A stretch of 64,000 bases of DNA from Streptomyces sp. ICC1 (GCF_003287935.1 NZ_CP030287.1:8376531-8440530); one strand, 5' to 3'; positions 49,100 to 58,580 are shown, counted from the first letter of the stretch. Program-made: numbers and translations. Notes: a model not told the origin generated them from the letters alone.

Positions 49100-49972
49100 A
49101 TGACGAATCATCACGACACCGCAGGTCAGGCCATTGTCCGCCTGGACCGCGTCCACAAGGAGTACGGCGACGCGAAGGCGCTCGACGGACTCTGCCTGCA
49201 GATCCGCAAGGGCGAGGCGGTGGCCGTGATGGGACCTTCCGGCTGCGGCAAGTCCACGCTCCTCAACATGGTGGCCGGCCTGGACCGCCCGACCGCCGGC
49301 ACGGTCGAAGTGCACGGCCAGGACCTCGGGAAGCTGAACGAGACCGGACTGGCGCTGTACCGGCGCCGCGACGTCGGCATGATCTTCCAGTTCTTCAACC
49401 TCATCGACGACCTGCCCGCACTCGACAACGTCGCGCTGGCCGCCCAGCTCACCGGCACCCCGGCCCGCCAGGCCCGCCGCCGCGCCCTCGAACTCCTCGA
49501 GGAGCTCGGCGTCGCCGACCGCCGCAACAACTACCCGTCCGCCCTCAGCGGCGGCGAGCGCCAACGCGTCGGCGTGGCACGCGCCCTGATGAACCGTCCG
49601 GCCCTGCTGCTGGCCGACGAGCCCACGGGCGCACTCGACAGCCGCTCGGGCGAGCAGGTCATGGACCTGCTGATCGACCTCAACCAGATAGGCCAGACCC
49701 TGCTGATCGTCACCCACGACCCGCACCTCGCCACCCGCTGCGCCGGCCGCCTCGTGGAGATGGCGGACGGCCGCGTCGCCGGTGAACGCGCCCTGGACGA
49801 CGCCGCGCACGCCGCCGCCGCGGCCGAAGCCCCCACCACGCCCCGGGGCGGCATCCAGAACGGCACGACGAGCAGCACCACGAGCACCCTGACGAGCGGC
49901 ACCACGAGCACCACGACGACCGGCACCACGACCGTCACCACACCCGTCGCCACTCCGGAGCGTTCCGCGTGA
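49100..49972 (+). CDS. ABC exporter ATPase (MacB/LolD type)
   Basis: The 290-residue protein has Walker A GPSGCGKSTLLNMVAGLDRP, the Q-loop IFQFFNLIDDLPALDNVALA, signature LSGGERQRVGVARALMN, Walker B LLLADEPTGALDS and the switch IVTHDPHL. The C-terminal 45 residues are Thr/Ser-rich (TSSTTSTLTSGTTSTTTTG) and unusual for the family. The start ATG is a leader-proximal one; ACCGCCCTTTTACATC lies upstream. It pairs with the FtsX-type permease by a GTGA overlap, and a resistance or lipid-export role is possible. Confidence 0.92.
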   Translation: MTNHHDTAGQAIVRLDRVHKEYGDAKALDGLCLQIRKGEAVAVMGPSGCGKSTLLNMVAGLDRPTAGTVEVHGQDLGKLNETGLALYRRRDVGMIFQFFNLIDDLPALDNVALAAQLTGTPARQARRRALELLEELGVADRRNNYPSALSGGERQRVGVARALMNRPALLLADEPTGALDSRSGEQVMDLLIDLNQIGQTLLIVTHDPHLATRCAGRLVEMADGRVAGERALDDAAHAAAAAEAPTTPRGGIQNGTTSSTTSTLTSGTTSTTTTGTTTVTTPVATPERSA

Positions 49973-52278
49973 GCGCCGTGTGGCGGGCCGCCCGCGCCGC
50001 CGTCGCGCGCCGCAAGGTCCAGACGTTCGTCATCGGCCTCGTCGTCCTCCTCTCCACCACGACCGTCCTGCTCGCCCTCGGCCTCCTCGCCGCCGCCTCC
50101 GGCCCCTTCGACCGGGCGTACTCCGCGCAACGCGGCGCGCACACCGTGGCCACGTACGACGCCGCCGAGGTCTCCGACGCCCAGCTCGCGCGGACCGCGA
50201 CCCGCCCCGGCGTGGCGGCCGCCGCCGGGCCGTTCCACCAGGCCGTCGTCGACGTGCCCACGGACTGGCTCTGGATGCCGCCCGGCCCGCTGACCGTGGT
50301 CGGCCGCGCGGATCCGGCGGGGGCCCCGGTGGACCGCGTCGACGTCCTGTTGGGCCGCTGGGTCCAGGCGCCCGGCGAGATCGTCGTCGACTGGGCCGTC
50401 GACGGCACTCCGTACGAGGACCTGCTCGGCACCACCCTGGAGGTGCCCGGCCAACCGAAGCTCACCGTCGTCGGGTTCGCCACCAGCATGAGCAAGTCGG
50501 CGGCCGCCTGGGTGACGCCCGAGCAGGCGGCGGCTCTGCACCCGGCGTCCCGGCAGATGCTCTACCGGTTCGCCGACTCGGCGACGGGCGCGCAGCTGCG
50601 CGACTCGCTCGCCGCGGCCAACGCCGAGCTGCCCCCGGACTCGCGCCTGGCCGCGCAGAACCACCTCACCCTCAAGAAGGCCTTCTCCTCCAGGGCCGAC
50701 GCCTACCTGCCCTTCATGGCCGTCTTCGGCGTCCTCGGTCTGCTCGTCTCCGCCCTCATCGTCGCGAACGTGGTCAGCGGCGCGGTCGTCTCCGGCGGCC
50801 GGCACATCGGGGTGCTCAAGGCCATCGGCTTCACGCCGAACCAGGTCGTCGCCGTCTACTTGGCGATGGTCTCCGCGCCCGCCGCGGCCGGCTGCGTGCT
50901 CGGCACCCTGCTCGGCAATGCCCTGGCCGGTCCCATCCTGAAGATCGCCTTCTCCGGTGTCGAGACGGGCCTGGCGAGCCTGGGCCCGGTCTCCCCCTGG
51001 ATCAGCGTGGCCTGCCTGGCCGGCATGCCCGTACTGGTCCTGCTGGCGGCGCTCGTACCGGCCCTGCGGGCGCACCGGCTGTCGGCCGCGCAGGCCATCA
51101 CCGCCGGCGGCGCGCCGCGCACCGGCCGCGGGCTGCGCGTCCAGCGGGTGCTGGCCTCCACCCGGCTGCCGCGTCCGCTGAGCCTGGGGCTCGGCCAGCC
51201 GTTCGCCCGCCCCGGCCGGGCCCTCATGACCATGGCGGCCATCGTCCTCGGTGTCACCACGGCCACCCTGGCGACCGGTCTGACCAGCACCATGGTCGCG
51301 TACGCGGACGCCGGCCGCGGTACCGGCGGCCCGGTCGTCGACATCCTGGCGGGCACCGCCGGGAGCAGCCACCCGCAGCCCCGGCTGGACGACGCGCGGC
51401 TCGAGGAGTGGATGCGGTCGCTGGGCGCGCGGGAGATCCGGGCCCGCGGGCTGACGCAGGTCGGGCTGGTCGGCTACACGCAGCCCGCCTTCGGCAGCTT
51501 CTACCGGGGGAGCCTGTCCCCGGCCGGGGCCGCCTTCGTGGAGGGCCGGCCGCCCCGCGGCCCCGGTGAGATCGCGGCCGGTCCCGCCTTCCTCACCGAA
51601 CGCGGACTCGCGGTGGGCGACAAGGTCATCCTGGAGGCGGGCGGCAAGCGGGTGCCCGGGACCATCGTCGGCGCGCTCATCGACAGCAACTCCCGCTCCC
51701 TGGAGTCCACATGGGAGACGCTGGAGCAACTCACACCGGGCACGCGGGCCGTCGACTACTCGGTGCGCCTCGCCCCGGGCGCGGACGCCCAGGCCTTCGC
51801 GGACGCCGTCAACGCGGCGGACCCCGGCCTGCGCGCGAACGTCGCGGGTTCGGTCAACGCCGCCACCACCACGGTCGTCGGGTTCTCCTCGGTGTTCACG
51901 ATCCTGCTGACCCTGGTCTCCTCCATCGGCGTCTTCAACACCGTGCTCCTGAACACCCGTGAGCGCCGCCGCGACCTCGGCATGCTCAAATCGATCGGCA
52001 TGACCCCCCGTCAAGTGGTGGCCATGACGGTGACTTCGGTGACCGGGATCGGCCTGGTCGGCGGACTCCTGGGGATCCCCCTCGGGATGGTCGCGCACCG
52101 GCTCGTCGTGGACCACGTCGGCATCGTCTCCTTCCCGGAGTCGATGAAGGACGTCTGGCACGCGCCGCAGCTCACCGCGATGCTGTGCGCGGGGGTGGCG
52201 ATCGCCGTGGTGGGCGCGCTGGTCCCGGCCCGCTCGGCGGCCCGCATGACGATCTCCGCCGCCCTGCACACCGAGTAG
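49969..52278 (+). CDS. FtsX-type ABC permease
   Basis: The 769-residue protein begins MSAVWRAARAAVARRKVQTF. It has two MacB/FtsX modules, each with an extracellular region and a permease block (LVSALIVANVVSGAVVSGGR, GVLKAIGFTPNQVVAVYLAM; later VSSIGVFNTVLLNTRERRRD, LGMLKSIGMTPRQVVAMTVT). The repeat layout (two four-helix sets) and the coupled ATPase indicate an exporter. The substrate is unknown. Confidence 0.93.
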   Translation: MSAVWRAARAAVARRKVQTFVIGLVVLLSTTTVLLALGLLAAASGPFDRAYSAQRGAHTVATYDAAEVSDAQLARTATRPGVAAAAGPFHQAVVDVPTDWLWMPPGPLTVVGRADPAGAPVDRVDVLLGRWVQAPGEIVVDWAVDGTPYEDLLGTTLEVPGQPKLTVVGFATSMSKSAAAWVTPEQAAALHPASRQMLYRFADSATGAQLRDSLAAANAELPPDSRLAAQNHLTLKKAFSSRADAYLPFMAVFGVLGLLVSALIVANVVSGAVVSGGRHIGVLKAIGFTPNQVVAVYLAMVSAPAAAGCVLGTLLGNALAGPILKIAFSGVETGLASLGPVSPWISVACLAGMPVLVLLAALVPALRAHRLSAAQAITAGGAPRTGRGLRVQRVLASTRLPRPLSLGLGQPFARPGRALMTMAAIVLGVTTATLATGLTSTMVAYADAGRGTGGPVVDILAGTAGSSHPQPRLDDARLEEWMRSLGAREIRARGLTQVGLVGYTQPAFGSFYRGSLSPAGAAFVEGRPPRGPGEIAAGPAFLTERGLAVGDKVILEAGGKRVPGTIVGALIDSNSRSLESTWETLEQLTPGTRAVDYSVRLAPGADAQAFADAVNAADPGLRANVAGSVNAATTTVVGFSSVFTILLTLVSSIGVFNTVLLNTRERRRDLGMLKSIGMTPRQVVAMTVTSVTGIGLVGGLLGIPLGMVAHRLVVDHVGIVSFPESMKDVWHAPQLTAMLCAGVAIAVVGALVPARSAARMTISAALHTE

Positions 52279-52389
52279 GGGTCCCGCGTCCTTCTTCCAC
52301 CGCCCCGCGGCGGGTCCGGCCTCGCGAGCGGCGTCCGGCTGCCGGGCTCCGTTCGCATCCGCCCCGCCCCGCGGCTACGTTCTTGCCCC

Positions 52390-53765
52390 ATGCGACGACG
52401 GCCCCTCGCCCTGGTACTCGACATCCTGCTCATGCTGGTGGGCGCCCTCCTGGGCATCGCGACGAACTACGCGACGAGCGTGGAGGGCGATGTGCCGCTG
52501 CCCCTGCGGCTGCTGCGCGAGTGGTCGATACCGCTCGTGGGCCTGGCCCTGATCGCCCTGGTCGGCGGCCAGTTGTGGCTCCGCTGGCTGGAGCGGCGGC
52601 CGGCTGCCCCCGCCCCGGTGTGGACGGCCGGGCAGCCTCCGTACCCGGGTCTGGAGGCCTTCGGGGAGGAGGACGCGGCGGTGTTCTTCGGGCGGGAGCG
52701 GGAGACGGCGGAGCTGGTGGCCCGGCTGCACCCGGCGCTGCCGGACCGGGCGCAGCGGTTCGTGACCGTGGTCGGCCCGTCCGGTTCGGGGAAGTCCTCG
52801 CTGGTACGCGCGGGCGTGCTGCCGGCGCTGGCGGGACGGCGGTCCCGGTGGAACACGGGCGCCGCCCTCACTCCGGGGACCGATCCCGTCGGGACCCTGC
52901 GCCGGGCGGTGGCCGCGGCCGGCGACGCCAGGCCCCTGGTGCTGGTGGTGGACCAGCTGGAGGAGCTCCTGACCCTGTCGGGGCCGCGCGAGCGGACGGC
53001 CTTCGCGGAGGCGGTACGCGAACTCCTGCGCGCGGAACCCCGGTTGTGGCTGCTGGCGACCCTGAGGTCGGACTTCCTCACCGGGTTCCTGGAGGCGGAC
53101 CTGGCCGACCTGGTCCGCGAACCGGTGGTGGTCGGCGCGCTCGGCCGCGACGCCCTGCACGAAGTGGTGGCCCGGCCGGCCGCCGCGGCCGGGGTGGAGT
53201 TCGAGGCCGGGCTGGTCTCCCGCATCGTGGAGGACTGCGGCGGCGGCGACGCGCTGCCGCTCCTGGCCTACACCTTGCAGGAGTTGTACCGGCGGGCCGG
53301 CGGCGCGGGCTCCACCGTGACGCACGCGCTGTACCGCGAGGTCGGCGGGGTCGCGGGCGCCCTGATCGGGCAGGCCGACCGGATCCACGCGGCGCTGTCG
53401 GCGCCCGGCGCGCCGCTCGGCGGTGCGGACCCGGTGGTGGCGATGCTGCTCCGGCTGGTCACCGTGGAGCGTGACGAGCCGACCCGCCGCCGGGTGGCCC
53501 GCAGCGAACTGAGCGCCGCCGAGGGGGAGATGGCCGACGCCTTCGTCGCGGGACGGCTGCTGACCTCCGACGCGGGGATGCTGGACGTCGCGCACGAGGC
53601 CCTGCTGCGCCAGTGGCGGCCGCTGCGCCTGGCCATCGCCGACCGGCTGGAGCAGCTGCGCAGGCGGGCCGAGTTGGAGCGCTGGGCGCAGGAGTGGGAG
53701 TTCGCCGGGCGGACCGGGGCCTACCTGCTGACCGGCGAGCGGCTGCGCGCGGTCCGGTCCGTGGA
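52390..53765 (+). CDS. Membrane-anchored STAND NTPase (nSTAND1 type), 3' end missing
   Basis: About 458 residues remain: two N-terminal helices (LALVLDILLMLVGALLGIAT and IPLVGLALIALVGGQLWL), the motif YPGLEAFGEEDAAVFFGRER, Walker A VGPSGSGKSSLVRAGVLPAL, Walker B LVLVVDQLEELLTL, and a winged-helix segment ending LDVAHEALLRQWRPLRLAIA. In relatives such as bacterial nSTAND1 proteins, WD40 or other sensor repeats follow; here an adapter ends the gene. The predicted product is a signalling or antiviral sensor tethered to the membrane. Confidence 0.85.
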
Positions 53766-53798
53766 TCGTCGGCAGCTTCAGTTGCTGATAAGAGACCG
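53766..53798 (+). other. Nextera adapter remnant (i5-side forward primer), chimeric join
   Basis: TCGTCGGCAGCTTCAG followed by TTGCTGATAAGAGACC matches the Nextera read-1 primer and mosaic end at about 28 of 33 positions. It truncates the STAND NTPase gene. Confidence 0.92.
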
Positions 53799-53818
53799 CT
53801 CCTGCGCAGGCCCCACCC

Positions 53819-54463
53819 CTAAGAAGCGGCCCCCGGCTCACGCCACATGGGCCACAGGACCGGCCCGCCCTCCGGGAGCCGCAGCTCACCGGTGACACGG
53901 AAGCCCAGCCCTTCGTAGAAGGGAACGTTGGCGGCCTTGCTCGACTCCAGGTACGCGGCCTGCCCGAGCCGGTCGCAGTCGACGAGCTGCTGCCGCAACA
54001 ACGCCGACCCGACCCCGGTCCCCTGCGCCTCCGGATCCGTCCCCACGGACGGCAGGTACCAGTGCGGCGCCCGCGGATGCACCGCGTGCATGGCGTTCTG
54101 CACCTCCCCGGCCCGCGCCAACCCACGCGGCCCGAAGATGCGGACATAAGAGGGGAGCGCCGCCAGATCCCGCACGGCGGAGCCCTTCCAGCGCCCGGGC
54201 CCCGACCACAACGCGGCCGCCAGCAGCCGCCCGTCACCGGTCGCGGCAACCCGCACCCCGCCGGCCCGCGGCCGTTGCTGCCGCTGCGCCAGCCCGAAGT
54301 AGCGAGCGATCCGCCGCTCCCGGTCCCCCGCACCGGGGAACATCCATGCCATCACCGGATCATCGGCGAACGCCCGCGCCAGCAGCGCGGCGACCGCCCC
54401 GGCCTCCCCACCCCGCACGACCCGAATCCCGTACCCGCCGAACGCCGCTGATGGTGTGCTCAT
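53819..54463 (-). CDS. GNAT acetyltransferase
   Basis: The 214-residue protein has FADDPVMAWMFPG near residue 38, HWYLPSVGTDPEAQGTGVGS ALL in the acetyl-CoA loop (V-G-T-D-P-x-x-Q-G-x-G-x-G), and LESSKAANVPFYEGLGFRV. It resembles the Streptomyces GNATs that acetylate small molecules and confer resistance. The ATG at 54463 is preceded by GGGG. The substrate is not known. Confidence 0.88.
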   Translation of the reverse strand: MSTPSAAFGGYGIRVVRGGEAGAVAALLARAFADDPVMAWMFPGAGDRERRIARYFGLAQRQQRPRAGGVRVAATGDGRLLAAALWSGPGRWKGSAVRDLAALPSYVRIFGPRGLARAGEVQNAMHAVHPRAPHWYLPSVGTDPEAQGTGVGSALLRQQLVDCDRLGQAAYLESSKAANVPFYEGLGFRVTGELRLPEGGPVLWPMWREPGAAS

Positions 54464-54586
54464 GACCCCACGGTAGGCACCGCGACCGGGCCCGCCCCAC
54501 AACCTCACCCCCGGACACGCCGAACAGCCCAGGCACGTCCGCGGTCCAAAGTCTATCCGCACTCAAGAATGAACCATCCACCGCCC

Positions 54587-54624
54587 GTGGCTCGGCCCGG
54601 ACCGTAAAGTCCGTGCCGAGCCAC
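54587..54624 (-). terminator. Terminator-like hairpin
   Basis: GTGGCTCGG and CCGAGCCAC flank an inner GGAC..GTCC pairing, giving a long stem just past the frameshifted membrane-protein gene. Confidence 0.7.
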
Positions 54625-54643
54625 CGCAGGCCGCCGCGCCGCG

Positions 54644-55190
54644 TCACCGCGAAGCGTGACCGCTCTTCCCCCTCCGTGCCGGCCGGACGATGCCCGTGAC
54701 CAGACCACCCAGGATGATGACCGCGTACAGCGCGTCCGGCATCGCACCGACGACGGCTCCGGCACCAGCAGCGCGCCCAGGACCCATCCGAAGCGGTTGC
54801 CCTCCGAGCCGCGACCGGGTCCAGATCCGCCACGCCGGCCTTGGCCGATCCGAACGGCCCGTCCTCCACGACCACGTTCGGCACGATCCAGAACCAGACG
54901 AAGCCGACCAGGGTCGACAGCGCCGCCATCTCCAGTCCGCCGTAGCCGATCAGACCGGCCAGCAGCCCGAGCGGGTACGTCATCAGCGCGAGCAACAGCA
55001 GGGCGCTGCCCGCGAACCCGGTCAGCCCACCCGAAGTACGGCCCTCCAGCCAAGGCCGCATGAGCGCGAGCGCCCCGATGAACACCCCCGACACCACGAC
55101 CAGCCAGCCGAGCCCGATCGCCGCGTCGGCGAGGCTGCCGTCGACCAGCTGCACGATCACCGGGATCACCCCGGTGGCGCCCGCGAGCAT
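54644..55190 (-). pseudogene. Frameshifted polytopic membrane protein
   Basis: From the ATG at 55190 the frame reads MLAGATGVIPVIVQLVDGSL, several hydrophobic helices (LTGFAGSALLLLALMTYPLG) and FVWFWIVPNVVVEDGPFG. After about 54840 homologous-looking sequence switches frame (RFGWVLGALLV), and after about 54775 it switches again, ending MPDALYAVIILGGLVTGIVR, a short basic tail and a stop at 54644. Two frame changes in a row suggest decay or low sequence quality. The 5' end abuts an unrelated lectin remnant. Confidence 0.5.
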
Positions 55191-55261
55191 AGGGAACGTA
55201 CGGGCGTGGTTCCCAAATTCATAATGCCGGCGCCGCCAGGCCCCGGACCGGCCCCCATCCA

Positions 55262-55548
55262 CATCTGATGCCTCACCCCACGGGTGCAGGTCCACTGCTG
55301 CACGGGGGCGCCGTTGTGCGTCCAGCCGTTCTCGACCTCAAGGCACTTGCCGCTTTTCGCGTTGACGATCCACCATTCGGAGGGATCCGAGGTACCGGCC
55401 GAAACACGCCCACTGCTGGGCATCCGCATTGGCCGTGCTGGAGTTCTCTATCTCCAGACCACTTACCGGAGGCATTGACCAACCGCTCCGTCGACGCCGC
55501 GGTGGTCTCGTCGGCATGGCCGACTCCCGATGCCGCCAGCACCTCCCC
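55262..55548 (-). pseudogene. Decayed ricin-B lectin gene (paralogue of the lectin at 57238)
   Basis: Pieces in three frames correspond to the intact lectin: GVGHADETTAASTERLVNAS, then LEIENSSTANADAQQW, then SEWWIVNAKSGKCLEVENGW and NGAPVQQWTCTRGVRHQMW. Base identity is high (for example GTGCTGGAGTTCTCTATCTC in both), but small insertions break the frame. It ends abruptly near 55262. Confidence 0.75.
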
Positions 55549-55919
55549 GAAGGGGAGGCCTTGGGCTGCGAAGCGGCCGCCCCCGAGCGCAGCGCTTCGG
55601 ACCCCAGCCCTCAAGCCAGCCTCACACGCCTTCCCAGGCGCAGCAGCGCCTGAGCTCCTTAAGGCCGCGAAGTCTGGCCGGGGCATGGGTTGAAGCAGCG
55701 TGCTGGGGTGGTGGTGAAGTGGCCATACGTAGCAGCCCCCACTACGCGCAGGGCACGGCTTGTGCTGATGGCGTCCGTGGAGCTGGAAGGGCCTTGCGGA
55801 CGGGTGTGGTGGTGGGTAGGGGCCGCGCGTGGTTGAGGGTCGGACGGACCACAGCCAGTGATGATCAAGGACGTGTATCCTGCGTGACGTCTTAAGTTCG
55901 TTCAATTGGGGGGTTGTTC
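55549..55919. other. Gene-free interval with short GC palindromes
   Basis: It holds GAAGCGGCC/GCAGCGCTTCG-type units like those at 57830-58547, and the upstream region of the lectin at 55920. No gene was found. A GTGACGTC..TTCGTTCAATTG stretch before the lectin start could be its promoter. Confidence 0.5.
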
Positions 55920-56471
55920 ATGAGGCGTGCCTTTAGTGCACTGCTGGTTTCCTGTTCGGTGTTTGCTTTGAGTGCCACCACCGCACCTGCTGCCACCGCC
56001 GCGCCGGTCTCCGTGCCGTCGGCCGAGTCCGCGGTCGCCCTGTCGATTTCGCCTGGCTCCGGGGTCATCCAGATCCGCAACCGCAGCGGCAAGTGCCTGG
56101 AGGTCGAGAATTCCTCGACCGCCAACGGCGCCCAGGCCCAGCAGTGGGACTGCAACGGCCAGGCCGGCTCGTACTGGTACCTCGAGTACGCCTTCGGCAA
56201 CAACTTTGAGGTGCGCATCGTCAACAGCCGCAGCGGCAAGTGCCTGGACGTCTCGAACTCCTCGACCGCCGACGGTGCGCGTGTGCAGCAGTGGTCCTGC
56301 GCCAACGTGGGCGGCCAGCGCTGGCACGTGATGAACACCAGCGGCGCCACCCACGTTATCCGCAACGTCTCCAGCGACAAGTACCTGGAAATCGAGAATT
56401 CCTCGACCGCCAACGGCGCCAACGCCCAGATCTGGCGCCAGCTCTACCAGAGCGGCATGTACTGGCACTGA
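55920..56471 (+). CDS. Secreted ricin-type β-trefoil lectin
   Basis: The 183-residue protein has a signal peptide (MRRAFSALLVSCSVFALSAT, cleaved near ATAAP). A complete β-trefoil follows with three repeats, each with a conserved SGKCL..ENSSTANGA block and Q-x-W (AQQWDC, VQQWSC, AQIWRQ). It should bind galactose- or xylose-type glycans outside the cell. There is no catalytic domain, unlike the usual glycosidase-linked arrangement. GGGGGGTTG precedes the ATG. Confidence 0.92.
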   Translation: MRRAFSALLVSCSVFALSATTAPAATAAPVSVPSAESAVALSISPGSGVIQIRNRSGKCLEVENSSTANGAQAQQWDCNGQAGSYWYLEYAFGNNFEVRIVNSRSGKCLDVSNSSTADGARVQQWSCANVGGQRWHVMNTSGATHVIRNVSSDKYLEIENSSTANGANAQIWRQLYQSGMYWH

Positions 56472-57041
56472 TCCGCCACTGGCCCACACGGCCTGAGGCG
56501 TACGCACGCCTCCCACACCGGTCGATGAAGCCCCTCGCCGCGCTGCTTCCTCCACACGGAGGCGGCACGGCGGGGAAGCCTCCGTCCCGGTGCGGGAGGC
56601 GTTCCGCTTGTGCCGCGATCGCCACGCGCGAAGCTCGCCGACCGCTATCGCACCACAGACCCCGGCAGGGCCCGCAAGCCACCCAGGTACATGCCCTCTG
56701 ACCTGCTTCTACTGCCGACTGGGCCAGCGTTAGCGGGCCCTTGGTCCTGGAGGCGGAGCCGAAAGGGCCCAGGGCGGGGGAGCGGAGCAGGCGAAGCGGC
56801 CTACCTCCGGAGCGAAGCGGAGGAGCCCCTCCCCGAAGGGGAGGGGCCCAGGCCGTGTGCGTTCTCGTTCATGTTGCGGTGCGGCCGTTGACGGGGCTGT
56901 CCCTTTGACCTGTGATGCTGCAGGTCGATGAGCTGCTTGGTGATGGGCTGCTTCCGGTGCCGGAGGGGTCTTGACCTGGGGGGCCGCAGGTTGGATGAGA
57001 GTCCCGCAGATGTATTGAGAATTGTGGTTCCCCCCGGGACA
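56472..57041. other. Gene-free interval with hairpin repeats
   Basis: It includes CTCCGGAGCGAAGCGGAGG and CTCCCCGAAGGGGAGG palindromes around 56800-56850, and otherwise no recognisable gene. Confidence 0.5.
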
Positions 57042-57160
57042 TCACGATGTCCCGGTCTGGACGGTTGGCGGGTCGGTGACGTTGCCGATTCGCAGGGTGA
57101 GTTTGCCGAGGTGGTAGAGGATCATACGGCCGGTGAGGCGGACGCGGCAACCGCGGCGTC
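57042..57160 (-). pseudogene. Possible transposase C-terminal scrap
   Basis: The minus strand reads RVRLTGRMILYHLGKLTLRI and then GNVTDPPTVQTGTS to a stop. The style resembles the tail of actinobacterial IS transposases, but only about 35 residues exist, and no inverted repeats were seen. Confidence 0.3.
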
Positions 57161-57237
57161 CAACCCCATCTCCTTGACACGGCATCACATAAACCCGCTG
57201 GCAGCAGACGTGAAACAGTCACCCGTGAAGTACGGGT

Positions 57238-57750
57238 TTAGCCCCAGGTCCAGTGCTGGCCGCGCACGTTGGCGTACTGCCACTGCTGAACTCGGGCGCC
57301 GTTGGCTCCGCTGGAGTTTTCCACTTCAAGGTACTTGCCAGTTGCCTTATTCTGGATTCGGTTGCCGTCTATGAACCAGAGCTGGTGCTTCACCCCGTAG
57401 GTGCAGGTCCACTGCTGTACGGGGGCGCCGTTGTGCGTCCAGCCGTTTTCGACTTCGAGGCACTTGCCGCTCTTCTCGTTGATGATCCACCACTCGGTGG
57501 GTGCGCCGCCCTGAAAGATCCTCCAGTTGGCCCCGCCCTGGAAGACGCACGTCCACTGCTGGGCGTTTGCTCCGTTGGCGGTGCTGGAGTTCTCTATCTC
57601 CAGACAACTACCGGAGCCGTTGATGATGAGATCTGTTGCTGCCAGAGGCGTGTCTGCAGGGTCGGCGTGGCCGACCCCCGTTGCTGCCAGCACCATGGCC
57701 GCAGCAGATGCTCCTACAGCAAGAAATCTTGAGGACGTTCTCAATTTCAT
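57238..57750 (-). CDS. Secreted ricin-type β-trefoil lectin
   Basis: The 170-residue protein has a signal peptide (LRTSSRFLAVGASAAAMVLA, cleaved near GVGHADP) and three trefoil repeats with AQQWTC, VQQWTC and VQQWQY, plus SGKCLEVENGWTHNGA. It is a divergent paralogue of the lectin at 55920 and the parent type of the decayed copy at 55262. The GGGGGAA site lies just before the ATG. Confidence 0.92.
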   Translation of the reverse strand: MKLRTSSRFLAVGASAAAMVLAATGVGHADPADTPLAATDLIINGSGSCLEIENSSTANGANAQQWTCVFQGGANWRIFQGGAPTEWWIINEKSGKCLEVENGWTHNGAPVQQWTCTYGVKHQLWFIDGNRIQNKATGKYLEVENSSGANGARVQQWQYANVRGQHWTWG

Positions 57751-57829
57751 TTCCCCCGAGCTTCTTAAGGATGATTGAACCTTGATCATGTTACTCAACA
57801 CTCAGACGGGCCTCCGAGCCGGTGGGGGT

Positions 57830-58547
57830 TGAGTCGTAGCCGGCTGCCCGTGTCACGGAAGCGAAGTGAAGGACTCCCGGCCGGAGGCTGGCTCTGGGGC
57901 GGCGAAGCCGCTCTTCTCTGCCGAGCGGAGTGAGGCGTTTCACTGCTCCGGAGCGAAGCGGAGGAGCTCTACTCCTGCGCGAAGCGGGTTGCTCCTGGGG
58001 GCGGAGCCGGAAGGGCCCGGGTGAGGGAGCGGAGCGGAACCACTCCGCCCAGGCGTGCGCAGCATTCCTATCACCTGCACGACCTCATCTGACTCACCGC
58101 GATCAGGCCCCGCGGAGGGGCGCCTTATGGGGAGTGAAAGGGCCTGGGGTGGGAGCGGACACCTCAACGGACCGAAGGTCCGTACCCCGTGAAACGGGGT
58201 CACCCCGGCCCGCGGAGCGGGCCATTCGGGTGGGCGCAGCGGAACCCGAACTGTCCGAAGCGAAGCGGAGGACACCGGCCCGAAGGGCCGGCCCTGGCTC
58301 GGTGAAGCCGAGCCTCGCCGAGCACAGCGAGGCGGTTCGTTGCCCTGGAGCGAAGCGGAGGGGCAGGTGCCGAAGGCACCTCGGCCGAGCGCAGCGAGGC
58401 GGTTCAGTCCGAAGCGCGCAGCGCTTCGACTCTCTTGAGCCGCGAAGCGGCCCAACTCCGGAGCGAAGCGGGGGGCCACCTCCCCGAAGGGGAGGCACTG
58501 GGCCGCGAAGCGGCCCAGCCGCCGAGCGCAGCGAGGCGGTTCAGTCC
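57830..58547. repeat. Dense array of short C..GAAG..G hairpin repeats
   Basis: About 700 bases are built from many small palindromes with a GAAG- or GCGAAGC-type loop: CGGAGCGAAGCGGAGG, CTCCCCGAAGGGGAGG, GGTGCCGAAGGCACC, GGCCGCGAAGCGGCC and CCGAGCGCAGCGAGG. They differ in stem sequence but share the loop, so they are not simple tandem copies. No gene is present. They are cut by an adapter at the right end. Confidence 0.75.
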
Positions 58548-58580
58548 CTGTCCCTTATTCCCCTCTGACGCCGCCGGGGA
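58548..58580 (+). other. Nextera adapter remnant (i5 side), chimeric join
   Basis: CTGTCCCTTATTCCCCTCTG followed by ACGCCGCCGGGGA aligns over 33 bases with the read-through adapter, with about 6 differences. It cuts the start of the next gene. Confidence 0.9.

Noticed and set aside
56928..57374. Plus-strand frame in the lectin interval
   Set aside because: No ribosome site or recognisable motif; the minus strand gives a better though weak transposase-like reading.
57830..58547. CRISPR-like or tandem repeat array
   Set aside because: Units differ in stem sequence and spacing and have no spacer pattern; they are hairpins sharing loops.
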